A stretch of DNA of 64,000 nucleotides from Brevibacterium permense (lineage in GTDB: Bacteria; Actinomycetota; Actinomycetes; Actinomycetales; Brevibacteriaceae): NCBI RefSeq assembly GCF_013280495.1, contig NZ_JABSSX010000001.1, positions 62,001 to 126,000 on the forward strand, read 5' to 3'. Both the position numbers and the translations under genes were made by a program. Positions 26,901 to 34,190 of this stretch are shown here, in pieces (the first letter of the stretch is position 1; each line of letters begins with the position of its first letter). The notes under the pieces are model-generated. The model was not told the origin of the DNA, searched no databases, and saw only the letters and a list, made by a program, of their open reading frames with translations.

Positions 26901-27040
26901 GAGAAGTCGACGACAGTGCGAGACAGGTACGTGTCGGCATCGGTTTCGGCGTTGCTGACGTCGATATGGACTGAGTAGGAATCGACCTCGAGCAGCTGTG
27001 TTCGACTCTGCGCTTCGCTTCGGGTGAGATTCGTTGTCAT
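23951..27040 (-). CDS. pepN: Aminopeptidase N, M1 zinc metallopeptidase
   Basis: 1029 residues, well above the usual ~850. ATG preceded by GAGGAGG. M1 hallmarks: GAMENPG exopeptidase loop, [20 protein letters not shown] (HExxH with the second Glu 19 residues later in WLKESFADF) and an ERAP1-like C-terminal domain. It removes N-terminal residues from cytoplasmic peptides. The extra length comes from Ser/Gly/Ala/Asp inserts at about residues 160-190, 490-580 and 820-870, the last built of 18-bp tandem units. These lie between domains, so activity is probably kept. Confidence 0.95.
   Translation of the reverse strand: [1029 protein letters not shown]
24558..24629 (-). repeat. 18-bp tandem repeat, four copies, inside pepN
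   Basis: Four in-frame units encode QAGS-x-x repeats in the C-terminal domain of the aminopeptidase. Units differ by single bases, mostly A/G or C/A at the same places, showing repeated duplication. Confidence 0.8.
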
Positions 27041-27125
27041 TCGTTAGCCTCCTCGGCGGACAGACTTTAGCATGCCACATTTCCGGTATTCTGAGTACAG
27101 CACCAGCGAACGGCAGAGGGGACTG

Positions 27126-28274
27126 ATGGCGGACAAACGGGTCAGCGAACTGCCTCGGCGGGGGTTCAACGTCGTCGCCCATCGCCTGCGCTTAGGACTC
27201 AAGCGGGTGTGGGTGAACTCCGGTCAGCTGATCCAGATCCCCATCGCCGCGACCGCCGCCTACTCCTTCTGCGTCTACGTGCTCGGCCACCCGTATCCGT
27301 TCCTCGCTGCGGTCGCCTCCGCCGTCGGCATCGGCCCTGTCGTCGACCGTCGCCTGCGCCGCGCTCTCGAGATCGGCATCGGAGCGACGTTCGGGGTGCT
27401 CGTGGGCGAGATACTCGTCAATTTATACGGCTCCGGCACCTGGCAGCTCGCCCTGACCCTGATCATCGGCCTGACGATCGGCACGATCCTCAACTCCGGC
27501 GGCATCTTCATCACCCAGATCGCCGTCCAATCCGTCTACGTCGTCGTTGTCCCTGCCACCGCCACCACCATGCCGTTCCCGCGCACCCTCGACGCTCTCA
27601 CCGGATCCGTCTGCGCGATTCTGCTGGCCCTGCTCATCCCGCGCGACGCTCGCAAGGTCCCGCGGCGCTTGGCCGCAGACATGCTCGAGGAGGTCGACGC
27701 CGTCCTCAGGATGATGAAACGAGCCCTGCGTGAAGCCGATGTGACGATGGCCGGCCGAGCCCTCGAGCGCGCTCGCGAAACCCAGGACATCATCGACTCC
27801 TGGGGCTCATCCCTGCGGATCTCCCGCGAAGCCGCGAAGATCAACGCACGTGCCCGCCGGCATGCGGCCGAAGTCACGCGCCTGTCACGTGCCCACACCT
27901 TCTCCGACCGCGCGATGCGGACCATGCGAGTCATCGCCCGCCGCGTCGTCGGCATCACCGAGCTCGGCGTCGCCAAACCCGTCATCGCCGACTATGTCGG
28001 ATCCTTGGCCGACGGTGCGAAGAAGCTCGAGATCGCTCTGCGCCGCGGCACCGACCGTTCCCTCGCCGAGGCGGCCCTGTCCGAGGCGGCGGGGGCTCTC
28101 GATCCGCGGGCGAAGCCCGATTGGGACATCCACGACGAGTCGATGGTCCTGCTCCTGCGGACTGTCGCCGTCGACCTGCTGCAGGCCGCAGGACTCACTC
28201 GTGAGGAAGCCCAGTCACGGCTTCCACCGCTGGCCGTGAACGCCGATGAGGAAGACGGGCCGGCCGTCGAATAG
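27126..28274 (+). CDS. FUSC / aromatic acid exporter family membrane protein
   Basis: 382 residues, ATG with GAGGGG upstream. The first 170 residues carry six hydrophobic helices of the FUSC/DUF939 type (LIQIPIAATAAYSFCVYVLG, YPFLAAVASAVGIGP, IGATFGVLVGEILVNLYGSG, VCAILLALLIPRDARKVPR). The rest is a long helical cytoplasmic region. Members are thought to export aromatic acids or other organic anions, but few have been tested. It is divergent from pepN, sharing an 85-bp gap with a TATTCT -10-like hexamer at 27087, and convergent with an XRE-cupin regulator only 12 bp away. Confidence 0.85.
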   Translation: MADKRVSELPRRGFNVVAHRLRLGLKRVWVNSGQLIQIPIAATAAYSFCVYVLGHPYPFLAAVASAVGIGPVVDRRLRRALEIGIGATFGVLVGEILVNLYGSGTWQLALTLIIGLTIGTILNSGGIFITQIAVQSVYVVVVPATATTMPFPRTLDALTGSVCAILLALLIPRDARKVPRRLAADMLEEVDAVLRMMKRALREADVTMAGRALERARETQDIIDSWGSSLRISREAAKINARARRHAAEVTRLSRAHTFSDRAMRTMRVIARRVVGITELGVAKPVIADYVGSLADGAKKLEIALRRGTDRSLAEAALSEAAGALDPRAKPDWDIHDESMVLLLRTVAVDLLQAAGLTREEAQSRLPPLAVNADEEDGPAVE

Positions 28275-28286
28275 CCGTCGAGGTGG

Positions 28287-28940
28287 TCAGCTGCTTTCGA
28301 CGACGAAGACGGCGTTCGTACCCGGTTCCAGAGCCGTGAAGCGATGAGGCTGATCGCCTGGATGGGTGAGATAGTCGCCGACGCCCAATTCGTAGGACTT
28401 GCCGAGCACTTCGATGCGTGCGGCCCCGCGGCCGAGTATGACATGTTCGATCGTGCCCTGCGGGTGCGGCTGAGACTCCCTGGGCTCACCCGGTTCGGCC
28501 TGGATGAAGTAGACGTCGCGTCGGGCATTCGTCGGCGACGGTGAGAGCAGAGTGGCCACATAGTCTGCGCTGGTCGAAGGCAGGCTGGGCATATCGCCGA
28601 CGTGTTGGAAGGCGACCTCGTGCGGGGGCGGGTCGAGCAGGCGCGCAAGAGGGATGTCGAGCGCAGCGGCCAGAGCCCACATCGTCTCCAGACTCGGATT
28701 TCCGCTTCCCGTCTCAAGCCCGGACATCGTCGACTTGCCGATGCCGGCGCGCCTGGCGACCTCGGAGAGGGAGAGCCCGGCACGCAGTCGTTCGCGTTTC
28801 AGTGCCGCCGCGATCTGCTGACTCGGCGACAGCGACGGGCCGGGCGCTGTGGCGTCGGAATCGGTGGCGCTGGGAGCGGACTCGGGGTCGGAGCCCCCCT
28901 GAGCGTCATTCAGCGAATCGTCGTTGCTTCGAGAAGTCAT
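28287..28940 (-). CDS. XRE-family regulator with cupin domain, divergent from azlCD
   Basis: 217 residues. HTH at about residues 40-100 (ALKRERLRAGLSLSEVARRA, IGKSTMSGLETGSGNPSLE), cupin at 130-215 (HPQGTIEHVILGRGAARIEV, GDYLTHPGDQPHRF). The N-terminal 38 residues are acidic and unstructured. TATAGT (28947-28952 on the minus strand) sits exactly six bases before the ATG, so the mRNA is probably leaderless. It faces away from azlCD, which in other bacteria are regulated by a neighbouring ligand-sensing regulator; a role as azlCD repressor is inferred from position. Confidence 0.9.
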   Translation of the reverse strand: MTSRSNDDSLNDAQGGSDPESAPSATDSDATAPGPSLSPSQQIAAALKRERLRAGLSLSEVARRAGIGKSTMSGLETGSGNPSLETMWALAAALDIPLARLLDPPPHEVAFQHVGDMPSLPSTSADYVATLLSPSPTNARRDVYFIQAEPGEPRESQPHPQGTIEHVILGRGAARIEVLGKSYELGVGDYLTHPGDQPHRFTALEPGTNAVFVVESS

Positions 28941-29019
28941 GGGTTCACTATAGCGGTTAGTCCGTTCGGGTTGACGAACGATATTCGACGGTGCACTGTA
29001 TAGAACATGGGTTCATTAT
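28939..29019. promoter_or_regulatory. Divergent promoter with repeated ATGGGTTCA-TAT motif
   Basis: ATGGGTTCACTAT (28939-28951) and ATGGGTTCATTAT (29007-29019) are near-identical direct repeats 68 bp apart, overlapping the two start codons. GTTCACTATA and TATAGAAC also face each other. TTGACG at 28971 may be a -35 for azlC. Binding of the XRE-cupin regulator here would cover both starts. Confidence 0.5.
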
Positions 29020-29783
29020 TTCGCACGGCTGATCGGGTGCTCCCCGGCTCGACCTATCGTGCGGTCGCCATCGTCACCGTCACGATCATCGCAGTCGCGC
29101 TGTCGTACGGGGCGATCTCCGCGGTCTCCGGATTCGCCTGGTGGCAGACTCTGCTGCTGGCGATGTTCGCTCTCGGCGGCGCCGCCGAATTCACCTTCGT
29201 AGGCGTCATCGCCGCCGGCGGTGCCCCGGTCCTCGCGGTGCTGGCGGGTCTCCTCGTCAACTCCCGCAACTTCGCCTTCGGAGTCTCGGTCGGCCCTTTC
29301 TTCCCACAGGACTGGCGAGCTCTCATCGCCTCCCACTGGATCAACGACGAATCCACTGCGATCTCGCGCCTTGGGCACAACGACCGGGCGAAATGGCATG
29401 CTTTCCTGCTCATGGGTGCCGCAATCGCCATCATGTGGCCCGGTGGTGCCATGGTCGGACAGTGGCTGGGCAATGTCATCAACGCGGACCTGCTCGGACT
29501 CGACGCGGCCTTCCCGATCATCCTCTTCTGCCTCATCCGCGGGGACCTGAAGAACCGGGTCACACTCTCGGTGACCGTCATCGGCATCCTCATCGCCGTG
29601 GGCCTGACCCCGCTGCTGCCCCTCGGGCTGGGTGCCGTGACCTCGCTGTCCGTCTTCGTCTTCGTCGCCGCCGGCTGGGGTGTGCGCTGGTTCATCCGTC
29701 GCCGCCGCGCCGGCGACAACAGCGCAGACCCGCACGATGCCGCCCACTTGCAGCACTCAACTCGAGAGGAGAGCTGCCGATGA
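29007..29783 (+). CDS. azlC: Branched-chain amino acid exporter large subunit, AzlC
   Basis: 258 residues, about five to eight hydrophobic helices. The GAISAVSGFAWWQTLLLAMF, LGGAAEFTFVGVIAAGGAP and GLLVNSRNFAFGVSVGPF segments match AzlC/BrnF, the large subunit of two-component branched-chain amino acid (and methionine) exporters. There is no ribosome site before ATG 29007, and a TATAGA hexamer lies only two bases away, so the exact start or promoter is unclear. It overlaps azlD by four bases. The C-terminal 30 residues are hydrophilic (IRRRRAGDN...). Confidence 0.9.
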   Translation: MGSLFRTADRVLPGSTYRAVAIVTVTIIAVALSYGAISAVSGFAWWQTLLLAMFALGGAAEFTFVGVIAAGGAPVLAVLAGLLVNSRNFAFGVSVGPFFPQDWRALIASHWINDESTAISRLGHNDRAKWHAFLLMGAAIAIMWPGGAMVGQWLGNVINADLLGLDAAFPIILFCLIRGDLKNRVTLSVTVIGILIAVGLTPLLPLGLGAVTSLSVFVFVAAGWGVRWFIRRRRAGDNSADPHDAAHLQHSTREESCR

Positions 29784-30244
29784 GCGCCGTCAGCTTCCTC
29801 ATCGCCCTTGCCGGGCTGAGCCTCGGGACCTATCTCATGCGCTTCGCCGGTGTGAAGGTGGGAGCGGCCATCGCCACGAAGGGGCGCCGGCGAGCCCCGG
29901 CGACCGCCTCGGTGGGGGCTGAGGCCTCCGCAGGTGTGGGCGGACAGGGCGCAGCCGCCCCTGCAGGGGTCGACGGACAGGGCGCAGCCGCCTCGGCGGG
30001 GGCAGGTGATTCGGCCGAATCGACCGAGCGTGTGACGATGTGGATGGACCGGGCCACGGTCGTGCTCATCGGCGCCGTCTTCGCCACCACCGCGGTCTTC
30101 GACGGCACTGACATCGCCGATCCGGCCCGCCTCATCGGCGTCGGTGCCGGCGTCCTCGCCTCGATTCTGCGCGTGCCGATGCTGCTCGCAGTCGTCATCG
30201 GCATGGGCGTGTGTGCGCTCATCCGCACCACCGGGATCCTCTGA
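29780..30244 (+). CDS. azlD: Branched-chain amino acid exporter small subunit, AzlD
   Basis: 154 residues, against the usual ~105. It has the AzlD layout: first helix AVSFLIALAGLSLGTYLMRF, then two C-terminal hydrophobic segments (ATVVLIGAVFATTAVF; LIGVGAGVLASILRVPMLLA). Between them a roughly 45-residue Ala/Gly linker (EASAGVGGQGAAAPAGVDGQ...) is inserted, built from a 33-bp in-frame duplication (copies at 29941-29959 and 29974-29992) and containing CGCCGAGGCGG-type motifs. The start overlaps azlC as ATGA with GAGGAGAG upstream. It functions with AzlC as a heteromeric exporter. Confidence 0.88.
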   Translation: MSAVSFLIALAGLSLGTYLMRFAGVKVGAAIATKGRRRAPATASVGAEASAGVGGQGAAAPAGVDGQGAAASAGAGDSAESTERVTMWMDRATVVLIGAVFATTAVFDGTDIADPARLIGVGAGVLASILRVPMLLAVVIGMGVCALIRTTGIL

Positions 30245-30436
30245 GCAGGGGCGGCACCCACTGACCGCGGTCCCGAGGCATCGAGCCGCCACCGCAAACA
30301 TTGGCCGCGGCCTACCGGCTGCCGCCTACCGGCCGCCGCCGCGGGACGGCACGCACCCACTGTGAAAGCCGTGGGATGCGGGTGGGCAATTGCCGAGGAT
30401 CTCCAACCCGGAACTGCCCCGAAAGCCCGAGATTGC

Positions 30437-30442
30437 TAGGCT
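30437..30442 (+). promoter_or_regulatory. -10 element TAGGCT of a leaderless gene
   Basis: TAGGCT is followed by six bases and ATG 30449. The start site would fall on the start codon. The gap 30245-30436 shows nothing else recognisable. Confidence 0.65.
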
Positions 30443-30448
30443 GGGACC

Positions 30449-30760
30449 ATGGAATACATCGCGGGCTTTCAGCGTCTCGTCTTTCTTGCCCTGACGGTGG
30501 CCGCATTCGTCGTCCAGCTCTGGGCGTTCGTCGACTGCCTCCGCTTCAAGGACGAGAACTACCGTGCCGTGGACAAACAGAGCAAGAAGTTCTGGGCCAT
30601 CCTCCTCGGCGTCGGACTCGCACTCGCCCTCATCGCCCTGCCGCCGATGGGCATGAGCATGATCTTCCTCAACATCATCGCCCTCGTGGCGGGCATCGTC
30701 TACCTCACCGATGTGCGCCCGAAGGTCCGCGCCGTCGACCCGCGCTACCGCAACCGCTGA
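30449..30760 (+). CDS. DUF2516 small membrane protein
   Basis: 103 residues with three predicted transmembrane helices: LVFLALTVAAFVVQLWAFVD, FWAILLGVGLALALIALPPM and MIFLNIIALVAGIVYLTDVR. It matches DUF2516, a short actinobacterial family of unknown function that commonly precedes the alpha/beta hydrolase and mshA genes, as here. Leaderless start (TAGGCT six bases upstream). The tail DPRYRNR is basic and cytoplasmic by the positive-inside rule. Confidence 0.88.
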   Translation: MEYIAGFQRLVFLALTVAAFVVQLWAFVDCLRFKDENYRAVDKQSKKFWAILLGVGLALALIALPPMGMSMIFLNIIALVAGIVYLTDVRPKVRAVDPRYRNR

Positions 30761-30821
30761 CCGAGTTGACGCCGTAACTGCATTCGCGGACCCGATCGGC
30801 AAGCGCCCAGCACACGCTGAC

Positions 30822-30827
30822 TAGACT
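30822..30827 (+). promoter_or_regulatory. -10 element TAGACT of a leaderless gene
   Basis: TAGACT, six bases, then ATG 30834; no ribosome site precedes the gene. Confidence 0.7.
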
Positions 30828-30833
30828 CACCCT

Positions 30834-31643
30834 ATGAGCACCGACCTCAACCTGCCGGGCCCCGAATCCGGCTTCATCGCCACGTTCGGAAGCGGCGAGC
30901 CGCACACCTTGTTCGGCCACGGATTCGCCGGCGCCATCCGCGATACTCGCCCCTTCGGCACCGGCATCACCGGCACCCGCCATTTCCTCCACCTGCCCGG
31001 CCACGGTGGCCGACCCTCACCCGGCCCCGGCTGGACCTACCCGCAGATCGCCGAGGTGCTCGCCGACGCCGTGAGCACCACCTCGGCGAGCCGAGCGCTG
31101 GGTGTCTCGATGTCCGCCGGAGGACTCCTCCATCTGCTGAGCATCGCCCACCCCGTGACCCGCGGCCTCGACAAGGTCGCCCTCGTCCTCCCCGCCTCCT
31201 TCACCGGATTCCCCGCCGAGGTGGCCGCCGCCAACCGCTCCTACCTCGAGCAGCTGCGTCGCCTCGTCGCCGATGAGGACATCGACGGCATCGTCGAACT
31301 CATGCTCTCCCGCGAACCCGCCGAGGTGGCCCAAATGCTTCCCGCGCGAGCCTGGACGAAGGCGAAGGCCGAGAACCTCGTCCACACGGACATGTCCGAC
31401 GGACTCGGACTCGCCCTCGAAATCGCTGTCGCGGACGCCGATGAGGCAGCCGAGAATCTGCGCTCCTTCTCCGGCGACGTCCTCGTGCTCACCCACGAAG
31501 ACGACCCAGCACATCCGGTCTCCGTCGCCGAAGACATCCACCGTGCGATTCCGAACTCCCGCCTCGAGGTGCTCCCTGCCGGATCGATCCTGTGGCGCGG
31601 CCGTCACGACGTGCGGCGCATCCTCGGCGAGTTCTTCGGTTAG
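30834..31643 (+). CDS. Alpha/beta hydrolase near mshA
   Basis: 269 residues. GHGFAGAIRDTRPFG supplies the oxyanion HG motif, HLPGHGGRPSP follows, and the nucleophile elbow reads GVSMSAGGLL; acid and base candidates are in VLTHEDDPAHPV and ILWRGRHDVRRIL. No lid domain is evident. This hydrolase is conserved next to mshA in many Actinobacteria; its substrate is not known and a link with mycothiol is unproven. The mRNA looks leaderless. The stop codon lies inside a short tandem repeat. Confidence 0.82.
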   Translation: MSTDLNLPGPESGFIATFGSGEPHTLFGHGFAGAIRDTRPFGTGITGTRHFLHLPGHGGRPSPGPGWTYPQIAEVLADAVSTTSASRALGVSMSAGGLLHLLSIAHPVTRGLDKVALVLPASFTGFPAEVAAANRSYLEQLRRLVADEDIDGIVELMLSREPAEVAQMLPARAWTKAKAENLVHTDMSDGLGLALEIAVADADEAAENLRSFSGDVLVLTHEDDPAHPVSVAEDIHRAIPNSRLEVLPAGSILWRGRHDVRRILGEFFG

Positions 31644-31668
31644 GCACCGGCTTCGGTTAGGCACCGGC
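31635..31668 (+). repeat. 17-bp tandem duplication over a stop codon
   Basis: TTCGGTTAGGCACCGGC occurs at 31635-31651 and 31652-31668, with a decayed third copy after it. The TAG of the hydrolase lies in the first copy. Confidence 0.8.
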
Positions 31669-31750
31669 TTCGGTTGGTCACGTTCTTCGGCTAGGTTCTG
31701 GATTCGGTTCAGTGCTGGTTTCGGCTGGTCACCTGACAGAAGTCGTTGGC

Positions 31751-31756
31751 TAGACT
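31751..31756 (+). promoter_or_regulatory. -10 element TAGACT of leaderless mshA
   Basis: TAGACT, six bases, then GTG 31763. No ribosome site is present. Confidence 0.7.
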
Positions 31757-31762
31757 GTCTCC

Positions 31763-33199
31763 GTGCGCATCTCCGTCCTCTCCCTCCACACCTCGCCCGT
31801 CGCCCAACCCGGCCAGGGCGACGCCGGAGGAATGAACGTCTACGTCGACCAATCCGTGCGCGCGCTCGCCGCCGCCGGACACCGAGTCGACGTGTTCACC
31901 GCCGACCCCGGCGGACTCGACGGCACGGGAGGCAGCGCAGAAGTCGCTGTCGACGGAGCCGGCGCTGGTCGGGGACGCGGCGCGGGCCCCTCCGAGGGTC
32001 AGAGTGCGAGGCTGGAGATCACCGAATCCATCACCCTCCACCACCTGGCGGTCGGCGCCGCGACGAAGGACGAACTCGCCGACGCGATCGACGAACTCGC
32101 CGACCTGCTCAATACCCACCCCGACTTCCGCTCCGCTGATCTCATCTGGAGCCACTATTGGATCTCCGCCGAGGCGGCCCTGCGCGCCCGTGACAACGCC
32201 GTAGACAACGCCGCCGAAGCCGGAGACAGCAGCACCGAATCCGGAGACAGCGGTGCCGACGCCGTTGCCGGGGCCGGGCAGGACCGTGCGGCGCAGGCTC
32301 CGATCGCGGTGAGCATGCACACGATCGGGGCCGTGAAGAACCGCGATTCCGACACCAGCCACGAACGACCCCAACGACTCGAAGCCGAAGAGCGCATCGC
32401 CGCCGAGGCCGACCTGCTCGTCGCCGCCACCCCCGCCGAAGGTCGCGACCTCGTGTCGGAACTCCACGCCGACCCCGACTCGGTCGTCGTCGCCCGACCG
32501 GGTGTCGATCACGCGCTCTACGCACCGGACTCGCAGTCGGACGCGCGCAAGCGTCTGGGTTTCGACCCGGACGAGGCGATCGTCCTCTACGTCGGGCGTA
32601 TGCAGTTCATCAAAGGCACGGACGTCGCCGTCGACGCTCTGGCCGAACTGCGGGAACGCAACCCGCACCTGGCCTCCCGAACCCGCGGTATCCTCCTCGG
32701 AGCCGCCTCGGGGGCAGGCGTCGAAGCAGGCGGGGGAGCGGTCCGAGCGTCCTCGGCGTATCTGCGGGAGCTGACCGCGGCGATCGCGAGCGAACCCAGC
32801 GTCGAGGTCCGCCCGCCCGTTCCCTCCCACATCCTCGTCGACTACTACCGGGCCGCGGACGTGCTCATCGTTCCCTCCCGCAGCGAATCATTCGGACTCG
32901 TGGCCGCCGAAGCGGCCGCCTCCGGTCTGCCGGCGATCGCCTCGGCGGTGGGTGGACTCCCGGAGATCGTCGAACACGGACATTCGGGACTGCTCATCGC
33001 CGACCACAACCCTCACCACTGGGCGACGGCGATCGAAACGCTGCTCACTGACACGCAGCTGCGAGCCGAACTCGCCGGCCATGCCGTCGACCGTGCCGAA
33101 CGCTTCGACTGGGGCCACACCGTCGCAGCCGTCCTCGATGCTGTGCCGGACATCTCCGGTATATCTGCGCGGCGCTCGGAAGCGCTGGGAGCGTGCTGA
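31763..33199 (+). CDS. mshA: D-inositol-3-phosphate glycosyltransferase, mycothiol synthesis
   Basis: 478 residues from a leaderless GTG. GT4-type glycosyltransferase: N-terminal GDAGGMNVYVDQSVRALAAA loop (UDP-GlcNAc and inositol phosphate site), HTIGAVKN, RPGVDHALYAP, VGRMQFIKGTDVAVDALAEL, and the C-terminal SRSESFGLVAAEAAASGLP nucleotide-sugar motif. It makes GlcNAc-inositol phosphate, the first step of mycothiol, in the cytoplasm. Two Gly/Ala/Asp-rich inserts (about residues 55-80 and 145-180) add roughly 50 residues relative to mycobacterial MshA. A mycothiol-dependent dehydrogenase is encoded further on, so the organism uses the thiol made here. Confidence 0.95.
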   Translation: MRISVLSLHTSPVAQPGQGDAGGMNVYVDQSVRALAAAGHRVDVFTADPGGLDGTGGSAEVAVDGAGAGRGRGAGPSEGQSARLEITESITLHHLAVGAATKDELADAIDELADLLNTHPDFRSADLIWSHYWISAEAALRARDNAVDNAAEAGDSSTESGDSGADAVAGAGQDRAAQAPIAVSMHTIGAVKNRDSDTSHERPQRLEAEERIAAEADLLVAATPAEGRDLVSELHADPDSVVVARPGVDHALYAPDSQSDARKRLGFDPDEAIVLYVGRMQFIKGTDVAVDALAELRERNPHLASRTRGILLGAASGAGVEAGGGAVRASSAYLRELTAAIASEPSVEVRPPVPSHILVDYYRAADVLIVPSRSESFGLVAAEAAASGLPAIASAVGGLPEIVEHGHSGLLIADHNPHHWATAIETLLTDTQLRAELAGHAVDRAERFDWGHTVAAVLDAVPDISGISARRSEALGAC

Positions 33200-33249
33200 G
33201 CGACTAGAGTCGGCGGTGAGCACGAGAGCCGAGCGAAAGGCGTGAGAGC

Positions 33250-33825
33250 ATGAGCACCGACACCGAGGCGATCCTGTCCGGAGTGCGCACCTGGGCCGAG
33301 AACAACGACGTTCCCGTCGACTCGATCGAGGATGCGGAGATCGTCGTCACCCTGCCCGGGGAGAAGAAGCTCAAGACGAACGTGGCGATCAGCGTCTTCG
33401 CTCGCACCGCCCATCTGCAGGCGTTCGTCATCCGTCATCCCGACGAGAACTCGGCCGCATTCAATCGGTGGCTGCTGCAGAAGAACCTCAAACCCGGGCC
33501 GGTGGCATTTGCGATCGACAGCCTCGGCGATGTCTATCTGCGCGCGAGCGTGCCGCGAGAGCGCCTGCTCGATGACCTCGACGGACTTCTCGGGGCGATG
33601 CTCGCCACGGCGGATTCCTCATTCAACGAACTTCTCCAGATCGGATTCCTCACCGGAATGAAGAAGGAGTGGGCCTGGAGGGTCGGCCGGGGCGAGTCGA
33701 CGCGCAACCTCGCGGCCTTCGAAAAGGTGCTCAGCGGGGATGACAACGAATTCCTCGGCACCTTCGGCGACGCCGATTCCGAACCCCCGGCGGTGTCGGC
33801 CGATCGGGAGAGTAAGGGAGAGTAA
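33250..33825 (+). CDS. YbjN-domain protein
   Basis: 191 residues. The domain spans residues 10-160 (INVA-type strand KLKTNVAISVFARTAHLQAF, the NRWLLQKNLKPGPVAFAIDS turn, VPRERLLDDLDGLLGAMLAT helix). It is the conserved gene between mshA and gpmA in Actinobacteria; the fold resembles type III secretion chaperones but no secretion system is implied. Start ATG with GAAAGG 11 bases upstream, and a TAGAGT -10 at 33205 suggests its own promoter with a 30-base leader. Confidence 0.85.
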   Translation: MSTDTEAILSGVRTWAENNDVPVDSIEDAEIVVTLPGEKKLKTNVAISVFARTAHLQAFVIRHPDENSAAFNRWLLQKNLKPGPVAFAIDSLGDVYLRASVPRERLLDDLDGLLGAMLATADSSFNELLQIGFLTGMKKEWAWRVGRGESTRNLAAFEKVLSGDDNEFLGTFGDADSEPPAVSADRESKGE

Positions 33826-33869
33826 GGGCCCGAGCTCATGAGTGCGGCGAACTCAGTCGAGCGGGCGCT

Positions 33870-34190
33870 TCATTCCCTCGTGACTACGGCGTCGGGGATG
33901 GCAGGTGCAGTGCCGGCTGCGACAGCGCCCGCACGGTCGACCACTTCGACGTCGGCCTCACGGGCGGCCCCGAGCACGTCGTCACGCAGGAGCGCAACAA
34001 TGGCCGGCACATCGGCCGCGGTCGCGCGGCGGATGACGAACGTCCGGCCCGCCAGGCCCAAGGTCTGAGGGAAGAACCCGTCGAAGCCTCGGCCCGATTC
34101 GGCCTGACCCGATTCGCCCTGACCCGGTTCGGCCTGACCCGATTCGGCCTGACCTGATTCGCCCTCGCCCGGGGCTGCCTCGGCGGTCAT
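33870..34190 (-). pseudogene. Truncated GNAT acetyltransferase remnant
   Basis: 106 residues. After a 45-residue tail of 5-residue repeats comes the start of a GNAT domain: GRTFVIRRATAADVPAIVAL followed by LRDDVLGAAREADVEVV. The reading then stops at TGA 33870-33872, before the acetyl-CoA loop (R/Q-x-x-G-x-G/A) and about 90 residues short of a complete domain. No other frame downstream continues the domain, and only 44 bp remain before the YbjN gene. It is coupled to the BASS transporter by an ATGA overlap, so it is still translated. An intact start with a deleted 3' part is the likely history. Confidence 0.65.
34094..34168 (-). repeat. 15-bp tandem repeat, five copies
   Basis: CCGATTCGGCCTGAC-type units at 34094, 34109, 34124, 34139 and 34154 encode GQ[AG]ESGQAE-like repeats in the acetyltransferase remnant. 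Confidence 0.85.
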
